A stretch of 64,000 nt of DNA from Xanthomonas floridensis (GTDB lineage: Bacteria > Pseudomonadota > Gammaproteobacteria > Xanthomonadales > Xanthomonadaceae): positions 186,001-250,000 of the forward strand of contig NZ_LXNG01000045.1 in NCBI RefSeq assembly GCF_001642575.1, written 5' to 3'. Made by a program: the position numbers and the translations under genes. Position 1 is the first letter of the stretch. Every line of letters starts with the position of its first letter. Under the pieces are notes generated by a model. That model worked only from the letters and a program-made list of their open reading frames with translations. It was not told the DNA's origin and ran no database searches. Shown piece by piece: positions 10,329 through 19,691 of this stretch.

Positions 10329-10359
10329 CGGCCGCGCATTGCGCGGCCGTTGTCTTTTT
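10329..10359 (+). terminator. Rho-independent terminator of rpmE2
   Basis: A perfect nine-base stem CGGCCGCGC / GCGCGGCCG with an ATT loop (10329-10349) is followed by TTGTCTTTTT. Confidence 0.85.
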
Positions 10360-10532
10360 GGGGCTGTGCCGCTTCGCCTGCGCACCCCTGCGCTGCGCAT
10401 CTACGACTTCTGTCCAAGCGACGGCCAAAATGCTGCTGTGCGATAATGACGTGATCCGAGGCGATGCCTTGGACTTCCATCACGTGCCTGCCCATGTGGG
10501 ATCAGGCGCCTTCCACTGAAGGAGCGTACACA

Positions 10533-11822
10533 GTGTCCGATCTTGATCAGGTCACGCTCAACGCCGGCGACAAGTCGGTCGTTCTGCCGGTTCTCAAGCC
10601 CACCTTGGGCAATGACTGCGTCGATATTTCCAAGCTGACCAAAGAAACCGGTCTGTTCACCTACGACTCGGGCTTCACCGCCACCGCCAGCTGCAAGTCG
10701 GCCATCACCTACATCGATGGCGACAACGGCGTGTTGCTGTACCGCGGTTACCCGATCGAGCAGCTGGCCGAGAAGTCCAGCTTCCTGGAAGTGTCGTACC
10801 TGCTGATGAACGGCGAACTGCCGACAGCGGACGAATTCAAGAAGTTCGACCACGAAGTCACGCATCACACGATGATGCACGAGTCGCTGAAGAACTTCCT
10901 CGGCGGTTTCCGCCACGACGCGCACCCGATGGCCATGCTGGCCGGTTCGGTCGCATCGCTGTCGGCGTTCTACCACGACACCCTGGACCTCAACGATCCG
11001 GAGCAGCGCCGTCAGGCCGCCATCCGCCTGATCGCCAAGGTGCCGACCCTGGCCGCTGCCGCGTACCGTTATTCGATCGGCTGGCCGATCCGCTATCCGC
11101 GCAACAACCTGAACTACGTCGACCGCTTCCTGCACATGATGTTCGAAGTGCCCAGCGAGCCGCTGGAGATCAACCCGGTTGTCGCCAAGGCACTGGATCT
11201 GCTGTTCATCCTGCACGCCGATCACGAGCAGAATGCCTCGACCTCGACCGTGCGTCTGGTCGGTTCGACTGGCGCCAACCCGTACGCATCGGTCGCAGCG
11301 GGCATCACCGCGCTGTGGGGCCCGGCACACGGCGGCGCCAACGAAGCGGTGCTGAAGATGCTCGAAGAAATCGGCACTGCCGATAACGTCGAGTCGGCCG
11401 TGGCCAAGGCCAAGGACAAGAACTCCTCGTTCCGCCTGATGGGCTTCGGTCACCGCGTCTACAAGAACTTCGACCCGCGCGCCAAGATCATCCGCGAGAT
11501 GACCCACAAGGTGCTGGGCGAGCTGGGTGTCAACGACCCGTTGCTGGAAGTGGCGCTGAAGCTGGAAGAAGCCGCGTTGAAGGACGACTACTTCGTGCAG
11601 CGCAAGCTGTACCCGAACGTGGACTTCTACTCGGGCCTGATCTACAAGGCGCTGAATATCCCGGTGGAAATGTTCACCGTGATGTTCGCCATCGCGCGCA
11701 CCGCCGGCTGGGTGTCGCATTGGCTGGAGCAGCAGGTCGACCCGGAAATGAAGATCGGCCGTCCGCGCCAGATCTACACCGGTTACGACAAGCGCGACTA
11801 CACCGACAGCGCCAAGCGTTGA
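10533..11822 (+). CDS. gltA: Citrate synthase (type II)
   Basis: A 429-residue citrate synthase condensing acetyl-CoA and oxaloacetate at entry to the TCA cycle. Catalytic residues sit in the expected motifs: His in [10 protein letters not shown], His in GPAHGGANE and Asp in PNVDFYSG. Length and an N-terminal beta-rich extension match the hexameric, NADH-sensitive Gram-negative type II enzyme. The GTG at 10533 was chosen because GGAGC lies eight bases upstream and the protein then starts SDLDQVTLN; a longer frame from 10464 has no family similarity. A bidirectional terminator follows. The neighbours on both sides are unrelated, so this is likely a single-gene unit. Confidence 0.97.
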   Translation: MSDLDQVTLNAGDKSVVLPVLKPTLGNDCVDISKLTKETGLFTYDSGFTATASCKSAITYIDGDNGVLLYRGYPIEQLAEKSSFLEVSYLLMNGELPTADEFKKFDHEVTHHTMMHESLKNFLGGFRHDAHPMAMLAGSVASLSAFYHDTLDLNDPEQRRQAAIRLIAKVPTLAAAAYRYSIGWPIRYPRNNLNYVDRFLHMMFEVPSEPLEINPVVAKALDLLFILHADHEQNASTSTVRLVGSTGANPYASVAAGITALWGPAHGGANEAVLKMLEEIGTADNVESAVAKAKDKNSSFRLMGFGHRVYKNFDPRAKIIREMTHKVLGELGVNDPLLEVALKLEEAALKDDYFVQRKLYPNVDFYSGLIYKALNIPVEMFTVMFAIARTAGWVSHWLEQQVDPEMKIGRPRQIYTGYDKRDYTDSAKR

Positions 11823-11846
11823 TCGGCTCAAGATCGTCTGCGTAAA

Positions 11847-11876
11847 CGAACGCCCCGCACTGCGGGGCGTTTTCGT
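11847..11876. terminator. Terminator between gltA and the convergent DMP19-like gene
   Basis: The dyad CGCCCCGCA / TGCGGGGCG (11851-11869) is followed by TTTTCGTT and preceded by AACGAA on the other side, so it could stop transcription from both convergent genes. Confidence 0.8.
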
Positions 11877-12044
11877 TGTTGCCTGGGGCGCTTGCCGGAA
11901 GAGGTGTGCTTGTCGGTGACGGCTGACAGCCCATGCCAGGCGGCCGTCAGCTGGGTGTGGAAGGCTGCATCAAGCCAATGCGACCTGCGAACCTTGGGGC
12001 CTGGGCCGATCCCGCCTTCAAGTGAGCGCGATCGTCTGGCTGTC

Positions 12045-12860
12045 CTAGAGCTCGGCCGGTGCCTGGATCATGGCAACCAATGCCTGGTCGGCGGCATCGT
12101 ACATGGATGCAACCCCATCCAGGTCGAGCATGTAGAAGTGCCCGCGATTGGTGAGGAAATGCCAGGCGAGCACCTGGTTGCCGTTGTACCTGTGGCTAGG
12201 GTCGCCGGCGGTAATACGGTCCAGTGTGTGTCCGCTTTCCTCGCACAGGCGATCGATCAACTTCATATAGCGCGGTTGGTACGTGCGCGCCAGATCGATC
12301 CGCGCCTGGCGTTCTGCGGGGGAAACAGTGCTGGCAAGACGTTCTATTTCCTGGTTCAAACGATCCGGTGGCAATGCAAGTAACCGTGGGTGATGGCGCA
12401 GCCATGTCGAATTCAGCTCGATCAGGTTTTCCTCGCGCTCCAGATCGTAGAAGGCGTTGTCGCGCTGAGTTAAAGCGCTGCGCACGGAGCTACCCTCGCC
12501 ATACGGGTCCTGCATGAAGATTTCCAGGTCCTGCTCTTCAAGGCGAATGAAGTCGGCGTAGTTTTCGGCGTACAAAGCTGCGTGCCTTGGGGCGTGCATC
12601 GCCTCCAGGCCGCGCGCGACAAATTGCATGACCTTGGAGCTAGGGTTGGAATTCAACAGGAACTGCGCAAAGCCGCCATTGTTGACCTGTGCCAGATAAA
12701 AATCGACGTAGTAGCTGCACAAGGCATTTTCGGAGATTTCATCTTCCCGCATGTAGTTGCCCACCAGGGCATTGACCACGTCAATGTTTGACTGGACCAG
12801 TGCGTACGGGCTCGCGCTATCAAGACTTTCCTGCGAAACAATGACGGTATCGTATTTCAT
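12045..12860 (-). CDS. DMP19-like (DUF4375) family protein
   Basis: A 271-residue soluble protein without signal peptide or membrane segment. The middle portion contains the DMP19/DUF4375 pattern: YYVDFYLAQVNNGGFAQFLLN followed after a spacer by GLEAMHAPRHAAL. DMP19 of Neisseria is a DNA mimic that antagonises a repressor, but most DUF4375 members are uncharacterised and no role can be assigned here. The C-terminal part has a helix-rich RYMKLIDRLCEESG segment. The GC content by eye is clearly lower than that of neighbouring genes, with many A- and T-ending codons, which suggests recent acquisition. It is convergent with gltA and has no operon partner. Confidence 0.7.
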   Translation of the reverse strand: MKYDTVIVSQESLDSASPYALVQSNIDVVNALVGNYMREDEISENALCSYYVDFYLAQVNNGGFAQFLLNSNPSSKVMQFVARGLEAMHAPRHAALYAENYADFIRLEEQDLEIFMQDPYGEGSSVRSALTQRDNAFYDLEREENLIELNSTWLRHHPRLLALPPDRLNQEIERLASTVSPAERQARIDLARTYQPRYMKLIDRLCEESGHTLDRITAGDPSHRYNGNQVLAWHFLTNRGHFYMLDLDGVASMYDAADQALVAMIQAPAEL

Positions 12861-13045
12861 GCAGGCGCCTTGATTCTCTGGGTGGACTGAGCCGCCATGA
12901 TTCCACCGCAGGGGGGAGTGGCGTCAAGGCCTGCTTGGCAGGCCCGCGCGTGGTTGCCCGCTCAGGCCGGCAGGCAAGGCGTTGTCTGCACGCCCGGCAT
13001 GGTTGCCGGCGCATGGGCGGTCGCGCTGCGCCTGCAATTGTGCAG

Positions 13046-13705
13046 TTACCGCGTTGCAAGAGATGATGTGGATTCGTGGGCGGGTGGCAGCTCTGCGAGC
13101 AACTGCCGCAGTTGTGCGGCCGAGGCGCGTGGCATCGGCTTCTCGTCCAGCTGCGATAGCGGCGCCTGGCGCAGCGCGTCGTAGGGCAGCACCGTCAGGT
13201 CGAAGGTCAGCTCCTCGGCACTGAACAGCCACACCGGGAAGTCGCCGTTGCGCTCGCGGTCCAGCCGCAGACGACGGGTGCGCGCCTCGGCAGGGATGCG
13301 GTGTTCTTCCAGAAACCGCTGTACCGCGTCCGGATCGTCGCTATGCAGTTGCAAGTGCACCGGTGCATTGGCATCGGCCGTGCCGTCCAGCACCGGGCCG
13401 GCCAGTCGTGGCTGGAACGGACTCAGAAATTCCAACGCGCGCAAGGCCGCTTCGCGACGTTGGCGCAACCGCGTTGCGTGGTCGGGCCCGACGAACAGGC
13501 GCTGATATTCGCGTAGCGCTTCTTCGATCTCGCGATTGCGCGGCAGCGAGGCGTCGTCGTGGATGCCGAGCCGGCTGGCCGCCTTGAGCTTGGCCTGATG
13601 AAAATCGCGGATGCCGCCCTCGGCCATCAATCTGGCCGCCTCGTGGGCGAGCCGATGACGGCGCTCCCGGGTGCGCGTATCGGCGTGTTGGCGTGCGTGG
13701 TGCAT
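13046..13705 (-). CDS. Conserved hypothetical protein, possible nucleotidyltransferase-like fold
   Basis: A 219-residue soluble protein, basic at the N-terminus. A helical N-terminal region (about residues 5-95) contains the block HEAARLMAEGGIRDFHQAKLKAASRLG, followed by LPRNREIEEALREYQRLF. The second half is predicted mixed alpha/beta, with LAGPVLDGTADANAPVHLQLHSDD and FLEEHRIPAEARTRRLRL. Proteins with these blocks occur in pseudomonads and xanthomonads, but no function is known to me. The D-T-A-D and alternating HLQLH strand faintly resemble a nucleotidyltransferase core, which is speculation. It is monocistronic and runs away from mrcA. Confidence 0.65.
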   Translation of the reverse strand: MHHARQHADTRTRERRHRLAHEAARLMAEGGIRDFHQAKLKAASRLGIHDDASLPRNREIEEALREYQRLFVGPDHATRLRQRREAALRALEFLSPFQPRLAGPVLDGTADANAPVHLQLHSDDPDAVQRFLEEHRIPAEARTRRLRLDRERNGDFPVWLFSAEELTFDLTVLPYDALRQAPLSQLDEKPMPRASAAQLRQLLAELPPAHESTSSLATR

Positions 13706-13915
13706 GACCGGGCTCCCCAGATGAACCTGGGTTCGACTCTACAACAGCCACATGAAGACATGGCGAATGCGTCGCGTCATGTCGAGGACGAATCGTGTCT
13801 TACCTTCGATCTGGCTCCATCAGGTATCAGCCGCAAGCGGCAGCTGCCGGGCCGCGTTGCTGCACCTACCTCACCCCTCAAAGAAAAAAGGGGAACCGGA
13901 GCAGCCCCGCTGTTC

Positions 13916-13992
13916 CGAATCCCCAGTCCCGAATCCCCAGTCCCGAATCCCCAGTCCCGAATCCCGAATCCCGAATCCCGAATCCCGAATCC
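13916..13992. repeat. Composite 14-mer/7-mer tandem repeat after mrcA
   Basis: Three perfect copies of the 14-mer CGAATCCCCAGTCC (13916-13957) are followed by five perfect copies of the heptamer CGAATCC (13958-13992). The 14-mer is itself two heptamers. Read in the mrcA direction, the array begins six bases past the stop codon. It belongs to the same heptamer family as the arrays at 8909, 31296 and 63060. Confidence 0.9.
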
Positions 13993-13998
13993 CGGCCC

Positions 13999-16425
13999 TC
14001 AAAAAATATCGAACGCCTTCTCGTCCTGCTGTTCCTGCAGGCCGTAATCGTAATCCTGCAGGCGATCCAGATCCTCGTTCTTCACCCACTCGACCGCGCC
14101 ATTGATCGTGGCCTGGGTCATGCCATCTGGCGGATCATTGGCGGCGATCGGCTTGTCCTTCAGTGCCACGCGCATGTAGTCGATCCAGATCGGCAAGGCC
14201 GCCTTGCCGCCGTACTCGCGGTAGCCCAGCGAGCGGAAGTCGTCGCGGCCGACCCAAACGGTGGTGGCATACGGACCGCCGAAGCCGGAGAACCAGGCGT
14301 CACGGTGGTCATTGGTCGAGCCGGTCTTGCCGCCCACGTCCTCACGGCCCAGCACCTTGGCAGCGGTGCCGGTGCCGCGCTGGACCACGTCGCGCATCAT
14401 CGAAACCAACTGGTAGGCGGTGCGCTCGTCGATGGCGCGCGGGGCGATCTTGGTCTCCGTCGTCGCCACCGGCGCAGTTTCCGCCGCTGCCGGGGCGGCG
14501 TTGGCGGCCGGGGCGGGCGGCGCAGCCGGCGCCTGCGCGCCGAAGTTGAAGCCATCCACCACTTGGCTGACCGGTGCGGCGGTACCGCCCTGCGTGGCGC
14601 AGGTGCGGCAGGCGACGGCCGGTACTTCCTTGAAGATGACCTTGCCGTCGCGGTCCTTGACCTCATCCACGATCCAGGTGTCCACGCGCGAGCCACCATT
14701 GGCGAACACCGCGTAGCCGCGTGCCACCGACAGCGGCGTCAGCGACGCGGTGCCCAGCGACATCGACAGGTTGGGCGGCAACTCGGCCTCCTGGAACCCG
14801 AACTGGCTGATGTATTTGCGTGCGAAATCGACGCCGATCGCATCCAGCAGGCGCACCGACACCAGGTTGCGCGATTGCACCAGCGCCTCGCGCAGCCGCA
14901 TCGGACCGCGGAAGCCGCCGCCATCGTTCTGCGGCGACCAGGTCTTGCCGCGACGGTCGCGGAACACTACTGGCGCATCCAGCACGATCGAGGCCGGGTT
15001 GAAGCCTTTTTCGAAGGCGGCGGCATACACGAACGGCTTGAAGCTGGAGCCCGGCTGGCGGCGTGCCTGGGTGGCGCGATTGAATTTGTTGCCGGCAAAG
15101 CTGAAACCGCCGACCAACGCGCGCAGCGCGCCGCTGTTGGCATCCAGCGACACCAGCGCCGCCTGGCCGCGCGGCAGTTGGTCGATGATCCACTCGCCGT
15201 CTTTTTCGCCAGCACGGATGCGGGTCAGATCGCCGCGGGTCAGCAACTTGGCCGGGGTTTTGCTGGTCCAGCGGCTGGCAGAGGCGGGCAGGGTGAGTTC
15301 GGTCTTGTCGTGCTGCACGACGGTCACCCCACCATCGGCGTTGGTGCGCGCCACGATCACCGCGCGCAGGCCGCCCTGGGTGAACACGCCCGACAGATGC
15401 TTGGCCAGTGCCGCGGCATCCGCATCGGCGGCAACATCGAAATGCTGCTCCACGCCGTGCCAGCCATGGCGGTGGTCGTACAGCCGCAGGCCTTCGGCAA
15501 CCGCCGCGTCGGCGCCGGTCTGCAGGGTCGCATCGATGGTGGTGGTGACGTGGTAGCCCTTGTTGAGTACGTCGCCGCCGTACTTGGCGATCATCTCCTG
15601 GCGCACCAGCTCGGCCACGTACGGGGCGTACACCTCCACCGGCGGCTCGTGCGGCTTGGCATGCATCGGCACGGCCTTGGCAGCATCGGCCTCCGTCTGG
15701 CTGACGAAGCCCAGGTCGGCCATGCGCTGCAGCACGTAGTAGTCGCGGCGTTCGCGCGCGCGCTCGGGGTTGCTGATCGGGTTGCCACTGGACGGGAACT
15801 TGGGGATGCCGGCCAGCGAGGCCATCTCGTCCAGGCTCAGCTCGCCCAGCTTCTTGCCGTAGTAGTACTCGGCGGCGGCACCGACGCCATAGGCGCGATT
15901 GCCGAAGAAGCTCTTGTTGAGATACAGCTCGAAGATCTCGTCCTTGCTCAGCTCGCTTTCGATCTTGCGCGCCAGCAGGATCTCGGCCAGCTTGCGGGTG
16001 TAGCTGTACTCGGAGCTCAGGAAGAACTGCCGCGCCACCTGCTGGGTGATGGTGGAGCCGCCCGGCACCCGCTTGGCATCGGTGGTGGCCAGCAGCCACA
16101 CCGCGCGGCCAATGCCCTTGTAGTCCACGCCCCCATGTTCGTAGAAGCGCGCGTCCTCGGTCGCCAGGAAGGCCTGCTTCAGGCGCAGCGGCACCTCCTT
16201 CATCTGGATCGGGTAGCGCCGGGTCTCGCCATAGACCGCCATCAGGCGGCCGTCGCTGGAATAGACGTACATCGGCTCCTGCAGTTCGACCTGCTTGAGC
16301 GACTGTACGTCCGGCAACTTCGAGGAAATGGCGTAATACAGGCCGCCGGCAGCAATAGCGCCAAGCAGTGCGAGCACAACGAGCGTGGCCAGGATCCAGC
16401 CCAGCCAACGGCGAATACGGGGCAT
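13999..16425 (-). CDS. mrcA: Penicillin-binding protein 1A, bifunctional peptidoglycan synthase
   Basis: An 808-residue class A penicillin-binding protein that polymerises lipid II and cross-links peptidoglycan at the inner membrane. A short cytoplasmic N-terminus and one membrane helix (about residues 7-30) precede the GT51 transglycosylase domain with [17 protein letters not shown] and [14 protein letters not shown]. The transpeptidase domain has the SxxK nucleophile in PGSSFKPF, the SRN motif in QSRNLVS and the KTG box in [10 protein letters not shown] Pro/Ala-rich insertion lies between SRN and KTG. The ATG at 16425 (MPRIRRW) was preferred to upstream in-frame starts because it places the positive residues directly before the membrane helix. 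It is divergent from pilM, a common arrangement in gamma-proteobacteria. Confidence 0.95.
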   Translation of the reverse strand: MPRIRRWLGWILATLVVLALLGAIAAGGLYYAISSKLPDVQSLKQVELQEPMYVYSSDGRLMAVYGETRRYPIQMKEVPLRLKQAFLATEDARFYEHGGVDYKGIGRAVWLLATTDAKRVPGGSTITQQVARQFFLSSEYSYTRKLAEILLARKIESELSKDEIFELYLNKSFFGNRAYGVGAAAEYYYGKKLGELSLDEMASLAGIPKFPSSGNPISNPERARERRDYYVLQRMADLGFVSQTEADAAKAVPMHAKPHEPPVEVYAPYVAELVRQEMIAKYGGDVLNKGYHVTTTIDATLQTGADAAVAEGLRLYDHRHGWHGVEQHFDVAADADAAALAKHLSGVFTQGGLRAVIVARTNADGGVTVVQHDKTELTLPASASRWTSKTPAKLLTRGDLTRIRAGEKDGEWIIDQLPRGQAALVSLDANSGALRALVGGFSFAGNKFNRATQARRQPGSSFKPFVYAAAFEKGFNPASIVLDAPVVFRDRRGKTWSPQNDGGGFRGPMRLREALVQSRNLVSVRLLDAIGVDFARKYISQFGFQEAELPPNLSMSLGTASLTPLSVARGYAVFANGGSRVDTWIVDEVKDRDGKVIFKEVPAVACRTCATQGGTAAPVSQVVDGFNFGAQAPAAPPAPAANAAPAAAETAPVATTETKIAPRAIDERTAYQLVSMMRDVVQRGTGTAAKVLGREDVGGKTGSTNDHRDAWFSGFGGPYATTVWVGRDDFRSLGYREYGGKAALPIWIDYMRVALKDKPIAANDPPDGMTQATINGAVEWVKNEDLDRLQDYDYGLQEQQDEKAFDIF

Positions 16426-16563
16426 GTAAGAGAGATTCCGATTGCAGATTTCTTGGTCACAGAGTATAGATGACGCCGAGTTTGGCTGGGGCCGAACTCT
16501 GGGGATCGCAGAAGACAGCACTGGGGTCACGGTCGCGGGGTCATTGCCTTGCGCGTGAAGGGC

Positions 16564-17697
<1,134 letters not shown>

Positions 17698-17698
<1 letters not shown>

Positions 17699-18480
17699 TG
17701 GCAAGAATCAACCTACTGCCCTGGCGCGCCGAGCGCCGGAAGGCGCGCGAGCGTGAGTTCTATTCGATGCTGGGCTTCGCCGCGTTGGGCGGCGTGTTGT
17801 TGTCGGCCTTGATCTGGTTCTACTACGACGCGCAGATCAGCGGCCAGACCGAGCGCAATGCGTTTCTGACCACCGAGATCGAAAAGGTCAAGGCGCAGAA
17901 CGAAGAGATCAAGGAACTCGACAAGAAGAAGGACCGCCTGCTGGCCCGCAAGAAGGTCATCGAGGAACTGCAGGCCAATCGCTCGCAGATGGTGCACCTG
18001 TTCGATTCGCTGGTGCGCACCATTCCCGATGGCGTGGCGCTGACCAACATCAAGCAGGACGGCGACATCCTGACCCTGGAAGGCCGCTCGCAATCCAATG
18101 CGCGCGTCAGTGCGTACATGCGCAACCTGGAAAGCTCGGGCTGGATGACCAATCCGGACCTGTCGATCATCGAAGCCAAGAGCCAGGACAAGGCCGCTGG
18201 TCAGCCTGCCTCTTCGGCGATGGACAGCAAGACTTTGCCGTATGTGTTCACGCTGAAGGTCAAGCTGGCCAACCCGAACGAGGCCGACAAGAACGGCACT
18301 GCGCCGGTTGACGGGCAGGCACCGGCAGCACCGGGCGCGGCGCCTGCGGGCACGGCGCCGGCACCTGCTGCTACGCCGGCCACACCGGCGCCAGCCGCAC
18401 CGGCACCTGCTGCTCCGCCTGCACCCGCACAAGCGGCACCGGCGCAAGCCACTCGGCCGCAGGAGGGGGCGGCGTCATGA
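17698..18480 (+). CDS. pilN: Type IV pilus inner membrane protein PilN
   Basis: A 260-residue bitopic inner membrane protein. The N-terminal cytoplasmic INLLPWR motif (residues 4-10) is the conserved PilM-binding peptide. One membrane helix lies near residues 24-42, then a coiled coil (about 50-90, rich in Glu/Lys with KKKDRLLARKKVIEEL), then a ferredoxin-like periplasmic domain. The last 50 residues or so are an Ala/Pro-rich tail made of repeated PA and AP steps, longer than the PilN core needs. It overlaps pilM by one base and pilO by four (ATGA), so translation is probably coupled. Confidence 0.95.
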
Positions 18481-19142
18481 GTAAGAAATCATTCAAGCTC
18501 AGCGATCTGGATTTCAACAACATCGGCGGCTGGCCGCAGCAGGCACGCATCGTGTTCTGCGTGGTCGTGGGCTTGTTCATCATGGTCCTGGCCTGGTTCC
18601 TGCTGATCAGCGGCAAGCGCGACGAACTGGAAGGGCTGGAAGGCACCGAAACCCAGCTGCGCACCGAGTTCGAAACCCAGCAGGGCCGTGCGGTCAATCT
18701 GGAGCCGCTCAAGCAGCAGCTCGCGCAGATGGAACAGGTGCTGCAGCAGATGTTGCGCCAGCTGCCCAGCAAGACCGAAATGCCGGATCTGATCATCGAC
18801 ATCTCGCAGACCGCGTTGTCCAGCGGCCTGTCCAACGAGCTGTTCCAGCCGGGCCCTGAGTCACCGAAGGAGTTCTACGCCGAAAAGCCGATCGCCCTGC
18901 GCATGGTGGGCAGTTACCACCAGTTCGGCGCCTTCGTCAGCGGTGTGGCCTCGCTGCCGCGCGTGGTGATCCTGACCATGCACGACATCAACCTCAAGCC
19001 CAAGGACGCCAAGGCCGGCATCACGCCACGCGGCGCGCTGGAACTGTCCGGCACGGTCAAGACCTATCGTTATCTGGACGATGAGGAAATGGCCGAGCAG
19101 GAGAAGGCGGCGGCCGACGCTGCGAAGAAGGGCGGCCAATGA
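18477..19142 (+). CDS. pilO: Type IV pilus inner membrane protein PilO
   Basis: A 221-residue bitopic protein that heterodimerises with PilN in the periplasm and links the inner membrane platform to PilP and the secretin. A short cytoplasmic segment is followed by one membrane helix (about residues 24-44), a coiled coil with KQQLAQMEQVLQQMLRQLPSK, and a globular domain containing IALRMVGSYHQFGAFVSGVASLPR. The C-terminus is a charged Ala/Glu/Lys helix. The start overlaps pilN and the stop overlaps pilP, both by ATGA. Confidence 0.95.
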   Translation: MSKKSFKLSDLDFNNIGGWPQQARIVFCVVVGLFIMVLAWFLLISGKRDELEGLEGTETQLRTEFETQQGRAVNLEPLKQQLAQMEQVLQQMLRQLPSKTEMPDLIIDISQTALSSGLSNELFQPGPESPKEFYAEKPIALRMVGSYHQFGAFVSGVASLPRVVILTMHDINLKPKDAKAGITPRGALELSGTVKTYRYLDDEEMAEQEKAAADAAKKGGQ

Positions 19143-19672
19143 CCATGAAATTGCTCAAGATCCTGTCCTGCGTGGCGCTAATTGCAGTATTGCCGGCCTG
19201 TAGCCGCGGCATTACCAGTACCCCGGGCGACGCACCGAATCTGGAAGCCTGGGTGGCCGAAGTGCGTGCGCGTCCTGCGCCGCCGCTGGAGCCGTTGCCG
19301 GTGATGCAGCAGTTCGAGACGTTCGAATACGCAGCGCAGACGATGCGCGACCCGTTCAGCGATGCCTGGGTCAGCGCGGAAGGCGGCAATGGCACCCGAC
19401 CGGATCCGAACCGGCGCAAGGAGCCGTTGGAAGCTTTCCCGCTCGACGCTCTCGACATGGTGGGGACCATCGGGGGTGGGTCGGGTCTGATCGCACTGGT
19501 CATGGCGCCCGACAAGGTGACCTACCGGGTGCGACCGGGTGTGTATCTGGGACAGAGCGATGGCCGGGTGACCGGGGTCTACGAAGACCGCATCGAGCTG
19601 ATTGAACTTGTGCCGGACGGTGCGGGTGGATGGCTTGAACGGCCGGCCGCACTCGCATTGGATGATCAATAA
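19139..19672 (+). CDS. pilP: Type IV pilus lipoprotein PilP
   Basis: A 177-residue inner membrane lipoprotein that connects PilN/PilO to the N0 domain of the PilQ secretin. The signal peptide ends in a lipobox around LPAC, giving an acylated Cys at residue 21. A disordered linker leads to the conserved beta domain with LEAFPLDALDMVGTIGG and VYLGQSDGRVTGVYEDRIELIELV. ATG codons at 19139 and 19145 are both possible; the first gives the ATGA overlap with pilO. PilQ begins 19 bases after the stop. Confidence 0.94.
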   Translation: MTMKLLKILSCVALIAVLPACSRGITSTPGDAPNLEAWVAEVRARPAPPLEPLPVMQQFETFEYAAQTMRDPFSDAWVSAEGGNGTRPDPNRRKEPLEAFPLDALDMVGTIGGGSGLIALVMAPDKVTYRVRPGVYLGQSDGRVTGVYEDRIELIELVPDGAGGWLERPAALALDDQ

Positions 19673-19691
19673 AGTGATAGGGGATAGCACG

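Noticed and set aside
13795-16473. An open frame of nearly 900 codons on the plus strand, antisense to mrcA.
   Set aside because: It mirrors the coding gene, has His/Arg/Ala/Gly-biased composition typical of antisense frames in GC-rich DNA, and runs through the heptamer repeat. mrcA on the other strand has all catalytic motifs.
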